A stretch of 40,969 nt of DNA, taken from the NCBI GenBank assembly GCA_029226935.1, contig JAQXYZ010000067.1, positions 1-40,969 on the forward strand, read 5' to 3'. Below the pieces are notes generated by a model that was not told where the DNA came from, did not search any database, and saw nothing but the letters and a program-made list of their open reading frames with translations. The stretch's first letter is position 1; each line of letters begins with the position of its first letter. Made by a program: the position numbers and the translations under genes. Origin of the DNA: Bacillota bacterium (GTDB lineage: Bacteria > Bacillota > Clostridia > Lachnospirales > Lachnospiraceae). Below are positions 25,363 through 33,260 of the stretch, piece after piece.

Positions 25363-25902
25363 ATGAAATTTGTATGTCAAGTATGTGGTTATGTTCATGA
25401 AGGAGATGCTGCACCTGAAAAGTGCCCCGTTTGCAATGCTCCTGCAGAGAAATTTACTGCTCAGGGCGCTGAAAAAGTTTGGGCTGCTGAACATGTAGTA
25501 GGTGTTGCTCAGGGTGTCAGTGAAGATATTATGGCAGATTTAAGAGCAAACTTTAATGGTGAATGTACCGAAGTTGGTATGTACCTTGCTATGGCAAGAG
25601 TTGCTCACAGAGAAGGTTATCCTGAAATTGGTTTATACTGGGAAAAGGCTGCTTACGAAGAAGCAGAACATGCAGCTAAATTTGCTGAATTATTAGGCGA
25701 AGTAGTAACAGATTCTACCAAGAAGAACCTTGAAATGAGAGTGGAAGCTGAAAACGGTGCTACTGCCGGCAAATTTGACCTTGCGAAAAGAGCTAAGGCA
25801 GCAAATCTTGATGCAATCCATGACACTGTTCACGAAATGGCTCGTGACGAAGCTAGACATGGTAAAGCATTTGAAGGTCTGCTTAAGAGATACTTTGGCT
25901 AA
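25363..25902 (+). CDS. Reverse rubrerythrin (NADH peroxidase component)
   Basis: A 179-residue cytoplasmic peroxidase of anaerobes. The order of domains is reversed relative to classical rubrerythrin: the rubredoxin-like Fe(Cys)4 site comes first (C5, C8, C21, C24), followed by the ferritin-like diiron domain. The diiron ligands are visible in [20 protein letters not shown] and DEARHGKAF (ExxH motifs). In clostridia such proteins reduce hydrogen peroxide, and sometimes oxygen, with electrons from NADH through rubredoxin. A strong AAAGGAG site precedes the ATG. perR lies upstream and rubredoxin 37 bp downstream. Confidence 0.95.
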   Translation: MKFVCQVCGYVHEGDAAPEKCPVCNAPAEKFTAQGAEKVWAAEHVVGVAQGVSEDIMADLRANFNGECTEVGMYLAMARVAHREGYPEIGLYWEKAAYEEAEHAAKFAELLGEVVTDSTKKNLEMRVEAENGATAGKFDLAKRAKAANLDAIHDTVHEMARDEARHGKAFEGLLKRYFG

Positions 25903-25939
25903 GAACTATCATTAACTTACGAAAGGAGATTAGACGATT

Positions 25940-26113
25940 ATGCAGAAGTATTTTTGTAATCCCTGTGGCTACACTTATGATCCCGAGGTAGGAGATCCCG
26001 AACACGGCATTAAGCCCGGCACCCCTTTTGAGGAGCTTCCCGATAATTGGGTCTGCCCCGTATGTGGAATCGACAAGAGTATGTTCCAGCCTTGTATTAA
26101 CAACTATAACTAA
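25940..26113 (+). CDS. Rubredoxin
   Basis: A 57-residue electron carrier with one Fe(Cys)4 centre: CNPCG at 6-10 and CPVCG at 39-43, separated by the usual aromatic-rich core ([20 protein letters not shown]). GAAAGGAG stands 10 bases upstream of the ATG. It is the last gene of the Per-box operon and the probable electron donor to the reverse rubrerythrin. It is complete at normal length. Confidence 0.95.
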   Translation: MQKYFCNPCGYTYDPEVGDPEHGIKPGTPFEELPDNWVCPVCGIDKSMFQPCINNYN

Positions 26114-26164
26114 TTTCTTGCATGAATCCTAATCGGAAATATACAAAAGATAATTAGTCAAATT

Positions 26165-26197
26165 AAGGGTATGCCTATTTTGTGGCATACCCTTTTT
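26165..26197 (+). terminator. Rho-independent terminator of perR-rbr-rd
   Basis: AAGGGTATGCC (26165-26175) pairs with GGCATACCCTT (26184-26194) around an 8-base loop, followed by a T-tract. Confidence 0.93.
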
Positions 26198-26366
26198 CAA
26201 TGTCACATTGCTTTAATGCTTCTTCTTATTTTATGACTCGCACTTTCTCACGAAACATTTCAATTCAACTATAATTGACAAATATAACATATTGTTCTAC
26301 CTAATTGCATCTTTAGCAGGTTTTATGTTATTATATTATGGGGTATTGGAAAGCGAGGGTTTACAC

Positions 26367-26972
26367 TTGGGTTTTAAACTATCAGAAATAGAAATTGGCG
26401 GAAAGATCACTCTTCATATCAGTAATGACCTAAATCATATGGATATGGATGCAATTGTCAAAAGGGGTATTGATGACCATCTCTGTATTATAGATATTTG
26501 TTTTGAATCGAACCGCCCTCTTAACTTTAATAATGTAAAAATTGAAATGGAATATACAACCCCGGACGGAATTCCTTATCTATGGAGAACCGTCCAGGTT
26601 TCGTATTGCCGTTCTCAGTATGTTCTTCAAACTAAAAATGACGGAATCCGCCACAATCGCCGTGAATGCTTCCGTGTCGGTGTCTCTGTTACCGGCAGAC
26701 TGCGTATGATAGGAAACGGCGAAAAGAAGGTTATGGTTCGGGATGTCAGCTTATCCGGATTTGCCATTACAGACCGCAAGAAGGAATTGGAACTCAAGGT
26801 AGGCGATGAAGTCAGGCTGCTCTTTGAAGACATCGGCCATATTCTTGATCTTGCAGGTCAGGTGGTTCGAATCGAGGAACATGAGGATATGGTCATTTAT
26901 GGTTTTCAAATCCAGAACATGTGCAAGGATCTTTCCTCTTATATCAACACCAAACAGCGACGCAAGTCATAA
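26367..26972 (+). CDS. PilZ-domain protein (YcgR-like)
   Basis: A probable cyclic di-GMP receptor of 201 residues. The N-terminal half resembles the YcgR-N (PilZN) domain. The PilZ domain has RRECFR (98-103, the RxxxR motif) and DVSLSG (126-131, the D/NxSxxG motif), both intact. Such proteins often slow flagellar rotation or control surface polysaccharide. I favour the TTG at 26367, with GAGGG 7 bases upstream. The frame is open back to a TTG at 26292, which would add a hydrophobic stretch like a membrane helix but has no ribosome site. It is convergent with ahcY and no other c-di-GMP gene is near. Confidence 0.82.
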   Translation: MGFKLSEIEIGGKITLHISNDLNHMDMDAIVKRGIDDHLCIIDICFESNRPLNFNNVKIEMEYTTPDGIPYLWRTVQVSYCRSQYVLQTKNDGIRHNRRECFRVGVSVTGRLRMIGNGEKKVMVRDVSLSGFAITDRKKELELKVGDEVRLLFEDIGHILDLAGQVVRIEEHEDMVIYGFQIQNMCKDLSSYINTKQRRKS

Positions 26973-27033
26973 ACTAACTCCTTGGCAATTTCCTTATTCA
27001 TTATATCATACAGGGGTCACAAAAGAGACACAG

Positions 27034-28284
27034 TTATTCCAACGTATAGCTGTTTAAATATTTTTCCTGCTCAGGGGTAAGCACATCAATTTCTTTCCCT
27101 AAGAATGCCAGCTTTCTCCTTGCAACGTCCTGATCAACTTCCTTAGGAACATCAATCAGCTTTTCTTTCAGTTCACTGCCATGTTCCACCAGATATTTTG
27201 CGGAAAGTGCCTGAATAGCAAAGCTCATATCCATGATTTCAGCAGGATGTCCATCCCCGGCTGCAAGATTCACGAGCCTTCCCTCTGCCAGCACGAAAAT
27301 CCACTGACCTGTAGGCAGCTTGTATCCCATAATATTTTTTCTCTGCTCTCTGGTTTCCACTGCAATTTCGCGCAGTCTTGCCATATCAATTTCGCAGTCA
27401 AAGTGTCCCGCATTACAGAGAATTGCGCCGTCCTTCATTACCTTGAAGTCTTCTTCATCAATTACCTTATCACAGCCTGTAACAGTCACAAAGAAATCAC
27501 CAACCTTGGCTGCTTCATTCATGGGCATAACCTCAAAACCATCCATCACAGCTTCAATCGCCTTGATAGGATCAATTTCCGTTACGATGACCCTCGCGCC
27601 AAGACCCTTCGCTCTCATGGCAGTTCCCTTACCGCACCATCCGTATCCTGCTACCACAACTCTCTTTCCTGCCACAATCAGATTCGTGGTACGGTTAATT
27701 CCATCCCATACGGACTGACCTGTTCCGTAACGATTATCAAATAAGTGCTTGCAGTCCGCATTGTTTACGCGAACCATAGGAAATTTCAATTCCCCTGCCC
27801 TGTTCATTGCTTCCAGACGGATAATACCGGTAGTGGTTTCCTCGCATCCGCCGATAATATTAGGAATCAATTCCGGCATCTTGGTGTGAACCATATTTAC
27901 CAGATCTCCCCCATCATCAATAATAATGTTAGGACCGGCTTCAAGGACATGGCGGATATGGGTATCATACTCTTCCGGTGTACAGTCATACCAAGCATGA
28001 ACTTCAAGCCCTGCCTTTACCAATGCTGCTGCCACATCATCCTGTGTGGAAAGGGGATTGGAACCGGTTACATACATTTCTGCACCGCCTGCCTTCAACA
28101 CCAGGCAAAGGTATGCGGTCTTAGCCTCCAGATGCACCGACAATGCAATCTTCTTTCCGGCAAAGGGTTTGGTCTTGGCAAATTCCTCCTCCAAGGTGCG
28201 GAGCAGATCGCAATTCCTCTTTACCCACTCAATTTTGCGCTCGCCGGATTCGGCTAAATTAATGTCTCTGATTTCACTGTTCAT
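27034..28284 (-). CDS. ahcY: Adenosylhomocysteinase, archaeal-type clade (S-adenosyl- or S-inosyl-homocysteine hydrolase)
   Basis: A 416-residue NAD-dependent hydrolase that splits S-adenosylhomocysteine (or its deaminated form) to homocysteine and nucleoside. Seen: HLEAKTA (51-57), GSNPLSTQDD, EETTTG (E149), K179 and D183/N184 in ADCKHLFDNRYG, and the NAD site GYGWCGKGTA (213-222). It carries YGTGQSVWDG where classical enzymes have YGCRES, and lacks the C-terminal K/Y extension. Both features are typical of archaeal and Thermotoga enzymes. One member of that group, from Methanocaldococcus jannaschii, prefers S-inosylhomocysteine. The ATG at 28284 (GGAGGG upstream) overlaps the mtaD stop by 11 bp, so translation is coupled to the deaminase. 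An open frame continues 57 codons upstream but lies inside mtaD. Confidence 0.92.
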   Translation of the reverse strand: MNSEIRDINLAESGERKIEWVKRNCDLLRTLEEEFAKTKPFAGKKIALSVHLEAKTAYLCLVLKAGGAEMYVTGSNPLSTQDDVAAALVKAGLEVHAWYDCTPEEYDTHIRHVLEAGPNIIIDDGGDLVNMVHTKMPELIPNIIGGCEETTTGIIRLEAMNRAGELKFPMVRVNNADCKHLFDNRYGTGQSVWDGINRTTNLIVAGKRVVVAGYGWCGKGTAMRAKGLGARVIVTEIDPIKAIEAVMDGFEVMPMNEAAKVGDFFVTVTGCDKVIDEEDFKVMKDGAILCNAGHFDCEIDMARLREIAVETREQRKNIMGYKLPTGQWIFVLAEGRLVNLAAGDGHPAEIMDMSFAIQALSAKYLVEHGSELKEKLIDVPKEVDQDVARRKLAFLGKEIDVLTPEQEKYLNSYTLE

Positions 28285-29590
28285 TTTCTTCCCTCCACTT
28301 TTTATCCAGACCCATACGGGTTGTAATCTCATTAATCTTACTGTATACCAGCTCCTCGTCCAGTGTAAGCACCCTGCGGTTTTCCATAGTAATTTTACCA
28401 TCAATGATAACGGTCTCCACCTCTGAGCCATTGGCAGAATAGGAAAGTCCCGCAATCAGATTATTTCTGGGAGTCAGGGAAGGGGTATTTAAATTAAGGA
28501 TTGCAATATCTGCCTTCTTTCCTGCTTCCAGAGATCCTGTTTCTTTCTCAAGTCCAAGCGCTCTTGCACCGTTGATGGTTGCAATCCGAAATCCCTCTCT
28601 TGCACTGACACATTGAGGTGTCTTCTGAACCCCTTTATGGATCAAGGTTAAAAGACTTAGTTCATGAAACATATTCAGACTGTTATTGCTGGCAGCCCCA
28701 TCGGTCCCCAGACACACATTGATTCCCTTCTTTAGCATTGCCGGAACCGGAGCAAAACCGTTTCCCAGCTTCATATTGCTGGCAGGATTGGTCACTACAC
28801 TGACATTTTTATTTTTGAGAATTTCCATATCGCTTTCGGTAATCTGTACACAGTGTGCCGCAATTGCCGGAACATCAAAAAGTCCGTTCCTGTCTGCCAT
28901 CTCAATGGGAGAACAGCCGTATTTTTCCCTAATCTGCTGTATCTCACTTTCGCTTTCCGAAAGATGCACATGAATTCCCATATGGTTTTTCTTAGCTTCT
29001 TCCGACACAATGCGCATAAAACCATCATCACAAGTATATGGCGCATGAGGTCCTAACAGGAAGGTAAGCCTGTCACAGTCAGCAGCCGCATCCCGCTCCT
29101 CATAAGCCTGTCTTAATCTCATCTGCCCTGCTTCATCATTTCCGCTGCCCACCAGCCCACGGCAGATGACGGCACGCATGCCGGATTCCTTCACTGCTCT
29201 TGTTGTCTGATGGATGTTCATCTGCATATCATTAAAGCAGGTAGTGCCGCTTTTCATCATCTCAATAATGGCAAGGCATGCTCCCCAGTAGGTATCCTCA
29301 TCTGTCATCTGCTGCTCAATCGGATCAATGGTTCCAAACAGCCAGTCCATAAAGCTTAAATCGTCTGCCACATTTCTCATAAAGGACATATAAGAGTGAG
29401 TGTGGCAGTTAATCAGACCGGGGATTGCCAGCCTGTCCTTTCCATCAATCACCTTATCTGCCACAAATCCTTCCGGCATCCTTCCAACTGAAGCGATTCT
29501 GCTGCCTTCAATATAAATATCTGTTTCCTTAACGACATCCTTTTCACCTTCCGGCAGGATTGCCAGAATGTTTTTTAGTAAAATTCCCAT
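28274..29590 (-). CDS. mtaD: 5'-methylthioadenosine / S-adenosylhomocysteine deaminase
   Basis: A 438-residue amidohydrolase that deaminates the adenine ring of MTA and SAH to the inosyl compounds. Metal-site motifs are complete: NCHTHSY early, HVHLSES in the middle, AAHCVQ and then LGTDGAASNN with the final Asp. The active-site fold is the metal-dependent TIM barrel with flanking beta-sandwich strands. I start at the ATG at 29590 (GGAG 6-7 bases upstream); a GTG two codons earlier is the alternative. It overlaps ahcY by 11 bp and follows the dehydrogenase gene closely. Confidence 0.93.
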   Translation of the reverse strand: MGILLKNILAILPEGEKDVVKETDIYIEGSRIASVGRMPEGFVADKVIDGKDRLAIPGLINCHTHSYMSFMRNVADDLSFMDWLFGTIDPIEQQMTDEDTYWGACLAIIEMMKSGTTCFNDMQMNIHQTTRAVKESGMRAVICRGLVGSGNDEAGQMRLRQAYEERDAAADCDRLTFLLGPHAPYTCDDGFMRIVSEEAKKNHMGIHVHLSESESEIQQIREKYGCSPIEMADRNGLFDVPAIAAHCVQITESDMEILKNKNVSVVTNPASNMKLGNGFAPVPAMLKKGINVCLGTDGAASNNSLNMFHELSLLTLIHKGVQKTPQCVSAREGFRIATINGARALGLEKETGSLEAGKKADIAILNLNTPSLTPRNNLIAGLSYSANGSEVETVIIDGKITMENRRVLTLDEELVYSKINEITTRMGLDKKWREENEQ

Positions 29591-29611
29591 AAACACTCCA
29601 TTTCTATAACA

Positions 29612-30571
29612 CTACAAATTGACAATATTTCTGTTCTCGCCTTTCAGAAAGGCTTCAATATTTTTGCAGGTTTCGGAAACGCACCTGTTTCTGGCTTCCG
29701 TACTTGCCCACGCAAGATGGGGTGTAATGATCAGCTTTCCACTGTCCATAATCTCGCTTAAAGGATTGCTTGCCTTCATTGGCTCCGTACCGGTAACATC
29801 CAGTCCTGCGCCTGCAATCAGATTTTCTGTTAAAGCAGTGTATAAGTCCGCATCATTTACCACCGGTCCTCTTGCTACATTGATCAGGATTGCACTTTTC
29901 TTCATTTTCTTCAGTGCATCCAGATTAATTAAACCTCTGGTCTTTTCACTTAACGGGCAGTGCAGGGATAAGAAATCCGATTCCTGAAGGAGCGTATCAA
30001 AATCTACCCTGTCATATTCTGTGCAGGTGCTGTTCCCTGATGCGGAGTAGAAAATTACCCTGCATCCAAATGCTTTGGCAATTTCTGCCACCCTTTTTCC
30101 AATATTGCCCATACCCACGATTCCCCAGGTTTTGCCTGCAAGCTCAGTAAAAGGAAGATCAAAATTTGAAAAACGTTCCTGAGCGGCATAAGTGCCGGAT
30201 TTTACATAATCATCATAGTGGCGAAGCTTTTCAAGTACATAAAAGCACAATGCAAAGGTATGCTGTGCCACTGCATCGGTAGAATAACCTACGATATTTG
30301 CAACCTTGATTCCTCTGTTCTTGCAATAGTTAAGATCAACATTGTCGTAACCTGTAGCAAATTCACAAATCAGCTTCACATCAGGCGCATCCTTTAAGGT
30401 TTCTTCGTTCAAAGGAACCTTGTTTGCAACAATAATTTCTGCATCTTTTATCTTTTCTTTCACATCCAAAGCGGTAGTGTTGGGATAAACAACTGTCTCT
30501 CCCAGCTTTTCGATCCCATCCAGCGGAATATCCCGCCCTACACTGTTTCTCTCCAAAATCACAATCTTCAT
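29612..30571 (-). CDS. D-2-hydroxyacid dehydrogenase (glycerate dehydrogenase/hydroxypyruvate reductase-like)
   Basis: A 319-residue NAD-dependent dehydrogenase. The substrate domain flanks a Rossmann domain with GIVGMGNIGKRVAEIAKAFG. The catalytic triad is visible: Arg in NVARGPVV, Glu in GLDVTGTEP and His in TPHLAWAS. Likely substrates are 2-keto acids such as hydroxypyruvate or glyoxylate; sequence alone does not decide. AAGGAG lies 11 bases before the ATG. It sits 55 bp after the ECF gene and 21 bp before mtaD on the same strand, with no terminator, so it belongs to the same run. Its link to SAH recycling is unclear. Confidence 0.85.
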   Translation of the reverse strand: MKIVILERNSVGRDIPLDGIEKLGETVVYPNTTALDVKEKIKDAEIIVANKVPLNEETLKDAPDVKLICEFATGYDNVDLNYCKNRGIKVANIVGYSTDAVAQHTFALCFYVLEKLRHYDDYVKSGTYAAQERFSNFDLPFTELAGKTWGIVGMGNIGKRVAEIAKAFGCRVIFYSASGNSTCTEYDRVDFDTLLQESDFLSLHCPLSEKTRGLINLDALKKMKKSAILINVARGPVVNDADLYTALTENLIAGAGLDVTGTEPMKASNPLSEIMDSGKLIITPHLAWASTEARNRCVSETCKNIEAFLKGENRNIVNL

Positions 30572-30626
30572 TTGTTTTTGATCTCCTTATTTTCGCTCTT
30601 TCCGGTTAAAATTCAATCAAAATATA

Positions 30627-31148
30627 TTATACATAATCCATATGATTTTGAACAGCCTTTTTCATTCGGACAAGCAACAGATACAGGGGCTTTCCAAGCA
30701 CTAGCATCAGAATAAAATTGCATATTCCATGCCATACGTCCCATGGAAGTCCGCTGATCCAATAAGTAAGTGCATAGGAAAGATTAATTGGAATATAGAC
30801 AACTGCAAACAGGGAACCAAAAATAAGCCCGAATCCTCCCGACACTATTGCCCAAACTATGAATTCTTCTTTTATCAGTTTCTTCAAAAGCAGCGTAACC
30901 AGACATAGAAGCGGCCACACATATAAATAGCTGATCCACCAGGTTCCAAATCCCCATTGAATCAGTTCAAACAGATTAAAAACTGTAACTGTCAGAAAGG
31001 TTTCCTTTCCAAACACCAGGGTATAAAGAATTACCAAAAGAGAAACCAGTTCCACATTTGGCAAAAATTCAAGAGCCACCTTAGACACATAAAGGATAGC
31101 ACTTAAAAGCGCTATCCTTGTAAGTTTATATATCGACATTCTTTTCAT
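30627..31148 (-). CDS. ECF transporter S component (probably B12-related)
   Basis: A small, very hydrophobic protein of 173 residues with about five membrane helices, in keeping with substrate-binding S components of energy-coupling-factor transporters. The N-terminal RIALLSAILYVSKVALEF opening and the short basic tail fit that family. The energising EcfA/EcfT parts are not in the window and would be shared. The gene begins 9 bp after a DUF4430 gene and lies behind a cobalamin riboswitch. A substrate such as cobalamin, a precursor or a lower-ligand base is therefore probable. GGTAGG precedes the ATG. Confidence 0.8.
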   Translation of the reverse strand: MKRMSIYKLTRIALLSAILYVSKVALEFLPNVELVSLLVILYTLVFGKETFLTVTVFNLFELIQWGFGTWWISYLYVWPLLCLVTLLLKKLIKEEFIVWAIVSGGFGLIFGSLFAVVYIPINLSYALTYWISGLPWDVWHGICNFILMLVLGKPLYLLLVRMKKAVQNHMDYV

Positions 31149-31157
31149 TTTGCAGAC

Positions 31158-31556
31158 CTACCATCCCTGCTTCAAAGTAAAGGTATACACATCACCATCC
31201 TGTAAGGGAACTTCATCCGCACCTACAGTACTGGATTCACCATTTACAATGACGCACCACCAATACTGGTTGTCCATGTCTTCCTGCATACCGTTAAAGC
31301 CTGTAATATAGATTCCGTAATCGGATTCCTGCCACTCACAGCCCTCAAAGGTTCTTAAAAATTCTCCCAGATACTCTGCATCTGACTTACAATCTGTTGT
31401 TTCAGAGTAATTGTCTCTTTCAGAAATGACTTCTACCTGAAACGTTTTCATTCCGTCCATTGTAGCACGGTGGTTCAGTACGCCTGCAACAACACCAATC
31501 ACAATTATAATTGCTGCAAAGACGGACACAAGGGTAATCTTTTGTTTTTTGGTCAT
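31158..31556 (-). CDS. Membrane-anchored DUF4430 (transcobalamin-C-like) protein
   Basis: A 132-residue protein with an N-terminal membrane anchor (about 8-26) and an external domain that matches DUF4430, the small beta domain also found at the C-terminus of transcobalamin and intrinsic factor. Key features are GIYITGFNGM, YWWCVIVNGE and the closing DGDVYTFTL, typical of that fold. GAAAGGAG precedes the ATG. It is the first gene after a cobalamin riboswitch and is followed directly by an ECF S component, so it may capture a corrinoid at the cell surface and pass it to the transporter. The binding role is inference. Confidence 0.82.
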   Translation of the reverse strand: MTKKQKITLVSVFAAIIIVIGVVAGVLNHRATMDGMKTFQVEVISERDNYSETTDCKSDAEYLGEFLRTFEGCEWQESDYGIYITGFNGMQEDMDNQYWWCVIVNGESSTVGADEVPLQDGDVYTFTLKQGW

Positions 31557-31564
31557 AATTTTCT

Positions 31565-31590
31565 CCTTTCTTTCCTACCAAAGAAACAGG
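31565..31590 (-). promoter_or_regulatory. Hairpin at the ribosome site after the cobalamin riboswitch
   Basis: TTTCTTT (31567-31573) pairs with AAAGAAA (31580-31586), extended by CC/GG. On the minus RNA its 3' arm reaches into the AAAGGAG of the DUF4430 gene. It is a good candidate for the translational expression platform of the riboswitch. Confidence 0.55.
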
Positions 31591-31603
31591 TTTAAACGCT
31601 TAT

Positions 31604-31775
31604 GGCAAGTCTTAGGACTTCGCTTCATCTGATTCATCTGCCTTCTCACAGTTTTAATCCTGCAATGGCTGATCTTTACGATCATAGATGGATCATCCAC
31701 ATTACCTCAGAGTAAGCTGTCAATGATTCTCACATTGTTCCTTATTAAACCGATGAAAACCGGTACCATAACCGC
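31604..31775 (-). promoter_or_regulatory. Cobalamin riboswitch
   Basis: On the minus strand the leader holds the conserved parts in order: TAATAAGGAA followed by GTGAGAATC and ACAGC; the B12 box GCCATTG (31663-31669; consensus GCCACTG); then GTGAGAAGGC; and finally GATGAAGCGAAGTCC with AAGACTTGCC. These match the cobalamin aptamer core. Binding of a cobalamin should reduce expression of the genes downstream (DUF4430, ECF S component and probably the dehydrogenase-mtaD-ahcY genes). Confidence 0.87.
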
Positions 31776-31804
31776 GGCGGTCATCCGCCTGTTACCAGTT
31801 TTCT

Positions 31805-31832
31805 ATTCTACCATATAAATTCGTAATTGCAA
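31805..31832 (-). promoter_or_regulatory. Sigma-A promoter upstream of the cobalamin riboswitch
   Basis: TTGCAA (31827-31832), 16-base spacer, TAGAAT (31805-31810) on the minus strand, about 30 bases before the aptamer. It lies back to back with the manC promoter. Confidence 0.7.
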
Positions 31833-31853
31833 GTACGTAAATACCGAATTTTA

Positions 31854-31882
31854 TTGAAATAGCCCCCTATTTGCCCTATAAT
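31854..31882 (+). promoter_or_regulatory. Sigma-A promoter of manC-manA
   Basis: TTGAAA (31854-31859), 17-base spacer, TATAAT (31877-31882). The manC ATG follows 65 bases later. Confidence 0.8.
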
Positions 31883-31946
31883 AAACCCAAGCGGGCAACA
31901 TTAGAGTTATCATAAAATCTTACTTTGAAAACAGAGAGGTAATGAA

Positions 31947-33260
31947 ATGAATATTGTTTTACTTTCCGGCGGTTCCGGCAAACGTCTGTGGCCGCTCTCA
32001 AACGACATTCGTTCTAAGCAGTTTATTAAAATTTTTAAAACAGAAGACGGTACCTATGAATCGATGGTACAGCGCGTATACCGCCAGATTCGCAAGGTGG
32101 ATGCAGATGCAACCGTAACCATTGCCACCTCCAAGACGCAGGTTTCCGCTATCAATAACCAGCTCGGAGAAGGGGTAGGAATTTCCGTGGAACCCTGCAG
32201 AAGAGATACCTTCCCTGCCATTGCACTTGCAACTGCTTATCTCCATGATGTACAGGGTGTTTCCGAAGATGAATCCGTTGTCGTCTGTCCTGTAGACCCT
32301 TATGTGGAGGATGATTATTTTGAAAAGCTGAAAGAGCTCAGTGAGCAGGCCGATAAGGGAGAAGCCAATCTGGTTCTGATGGGGATTGAACCCACCTATC
32401 CCAGTGAAAAGTACGGCTATATCATTCCTGAAAGCCACGATGAAATCAGTAAGGTTTCCACCTTCAAGGAAAAACCTGATGTGGAAACAGCCAAAAGCTA
32501 CCTGGCCCAGGGAGCCCTCTGGAACGGCGGTGTTTTTGCCTACAAACTAAAATATGTACTAAAGAAAGCGCATGAGCTCATCGATTTTACAGATTATCAG
32601 GATTTATTTGCGAAATATGATACCCTTACCAAGATCAGTTTTGACTATGCTGTGGTTGAAAAGGAAGACAAAATCCAGGTTATGCGCTTTGCTGGTCAGT
32701 GGAAGGATCTGGGCACCTGGAATACGCTTACGGAAGCCATGGAAGAAGCAAATGTAGGCGAAGCCATGATGAATGAGAAATGTGAAAATGTCCATATTAT
32801 CAATGAGCTTGGTGTTCCAATCCTGGCAATGGGTCTGAATGACGTAGTGATTTCTGCCAGTCCTGACGGAATTCTGGTTTCCGATAAGGAACAGTCCAGC
32901 TACATTAAACCCTTTGTAGACAAGCTGGACCAGCAGATTATGTTTGCCGAAAAGTCTTGGGGAAGTTTCCGGGTATTAGATGTAGAAGAAGAAAGCATGA
33001 CCATTAAAGTTGTTTTAAATCCCGGTCACAGGATGAATTATCACAGTCACAAGAACAGGGATGAAGTATGGGTGGTCACTGCGGGAAGCGGTCACACGAT
33101 TGTAGACGGAATGGAGCAGGAGGTTTCTCCGGGTGATGTGATTACCATGGAGGCAGGATGCCGCCATACCGTAATTGCCGATACAGAATTAAAATTGATT
33201 GAAGTTCAGCTGGGCAAGGAGATCAGTGTCCATGACAAACAAAAATATGCACTTGAATAA
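31947..33260 (+). CDS. manC: Mannose-1-phosphate guanylyltransferase with C-terminal cupin (ManC type)
   Basis: A 437-residue enzyme that makes GDP-mannose from mannose-1-phosphate and GTP for surface glycans. The nucleotidyltransferase domain starts with VLLSGGSGKRLWPLS and has the sugar-binding FKEKP motif near 170. Residues about 325-437 form a cupin with NYHSHKNRDEVW and PGDV, the type II phosphomannose isomerase domain, which may add isomerase activity. GAGAGG precedes the ATG. A separate type I phosphomannose isomerase gene overlaps its end, so the cupin may be redundant or regulatory. Confidence 0.9.
   Translation: MNIVLLSGGSGKRLWPLSNDIRSKQFIKIFKTEDGTYESMVQRVYRQIRKVDADATVTIATSKTQVSAINNQLGEGVGISVEPCRRDTFPAIALATAYLHDVQGVSEDESVVVCPVDPYVEDDYFEKLKELSEQADKGEANLVLMGIEPTYPSEKYGYIIPESHDEISKVSTFKEKPDVETAKSYLAQGALWNGGVFAYKLKYVLKKAHELIDFTDYQDLFAKYDTLTKISFDYAVVEKEDKIQVMRFAGQWKDLGTWNTLTEAMEEANVGEAMMNEKCENVHIINELGVPILAMGLNDVVISASPDGILVSDKEQSSYIKPFVDKLDQQIMFAEKSWGSFRVLDVEEESMTIKVVLNPGHRMNYHSHKNRDEVWVVTAGSGHTIVDGMEQEVSPGDVITMEAGCRHTVIADTELKLIEVQLGKEISVHDKQKYALE

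Noticed and set aside
26292-26366. Longer start for the PilZ protein adding a membrane-helix-like stretch
   Set aside because: The TTG at 26292 has no ribosome site, while the TTG at 26367 has GAGGG at good distance. The hydrophobic look may come from A/T-rich upstream DNA. Not fully excluded.
28285-28455. N-terminal extension of ahcY by 57 codons
   Set aside because: It lies inside mtaD in another frame, is not AhcY-like, and the ATG at 28284 has a strong ribosome site.
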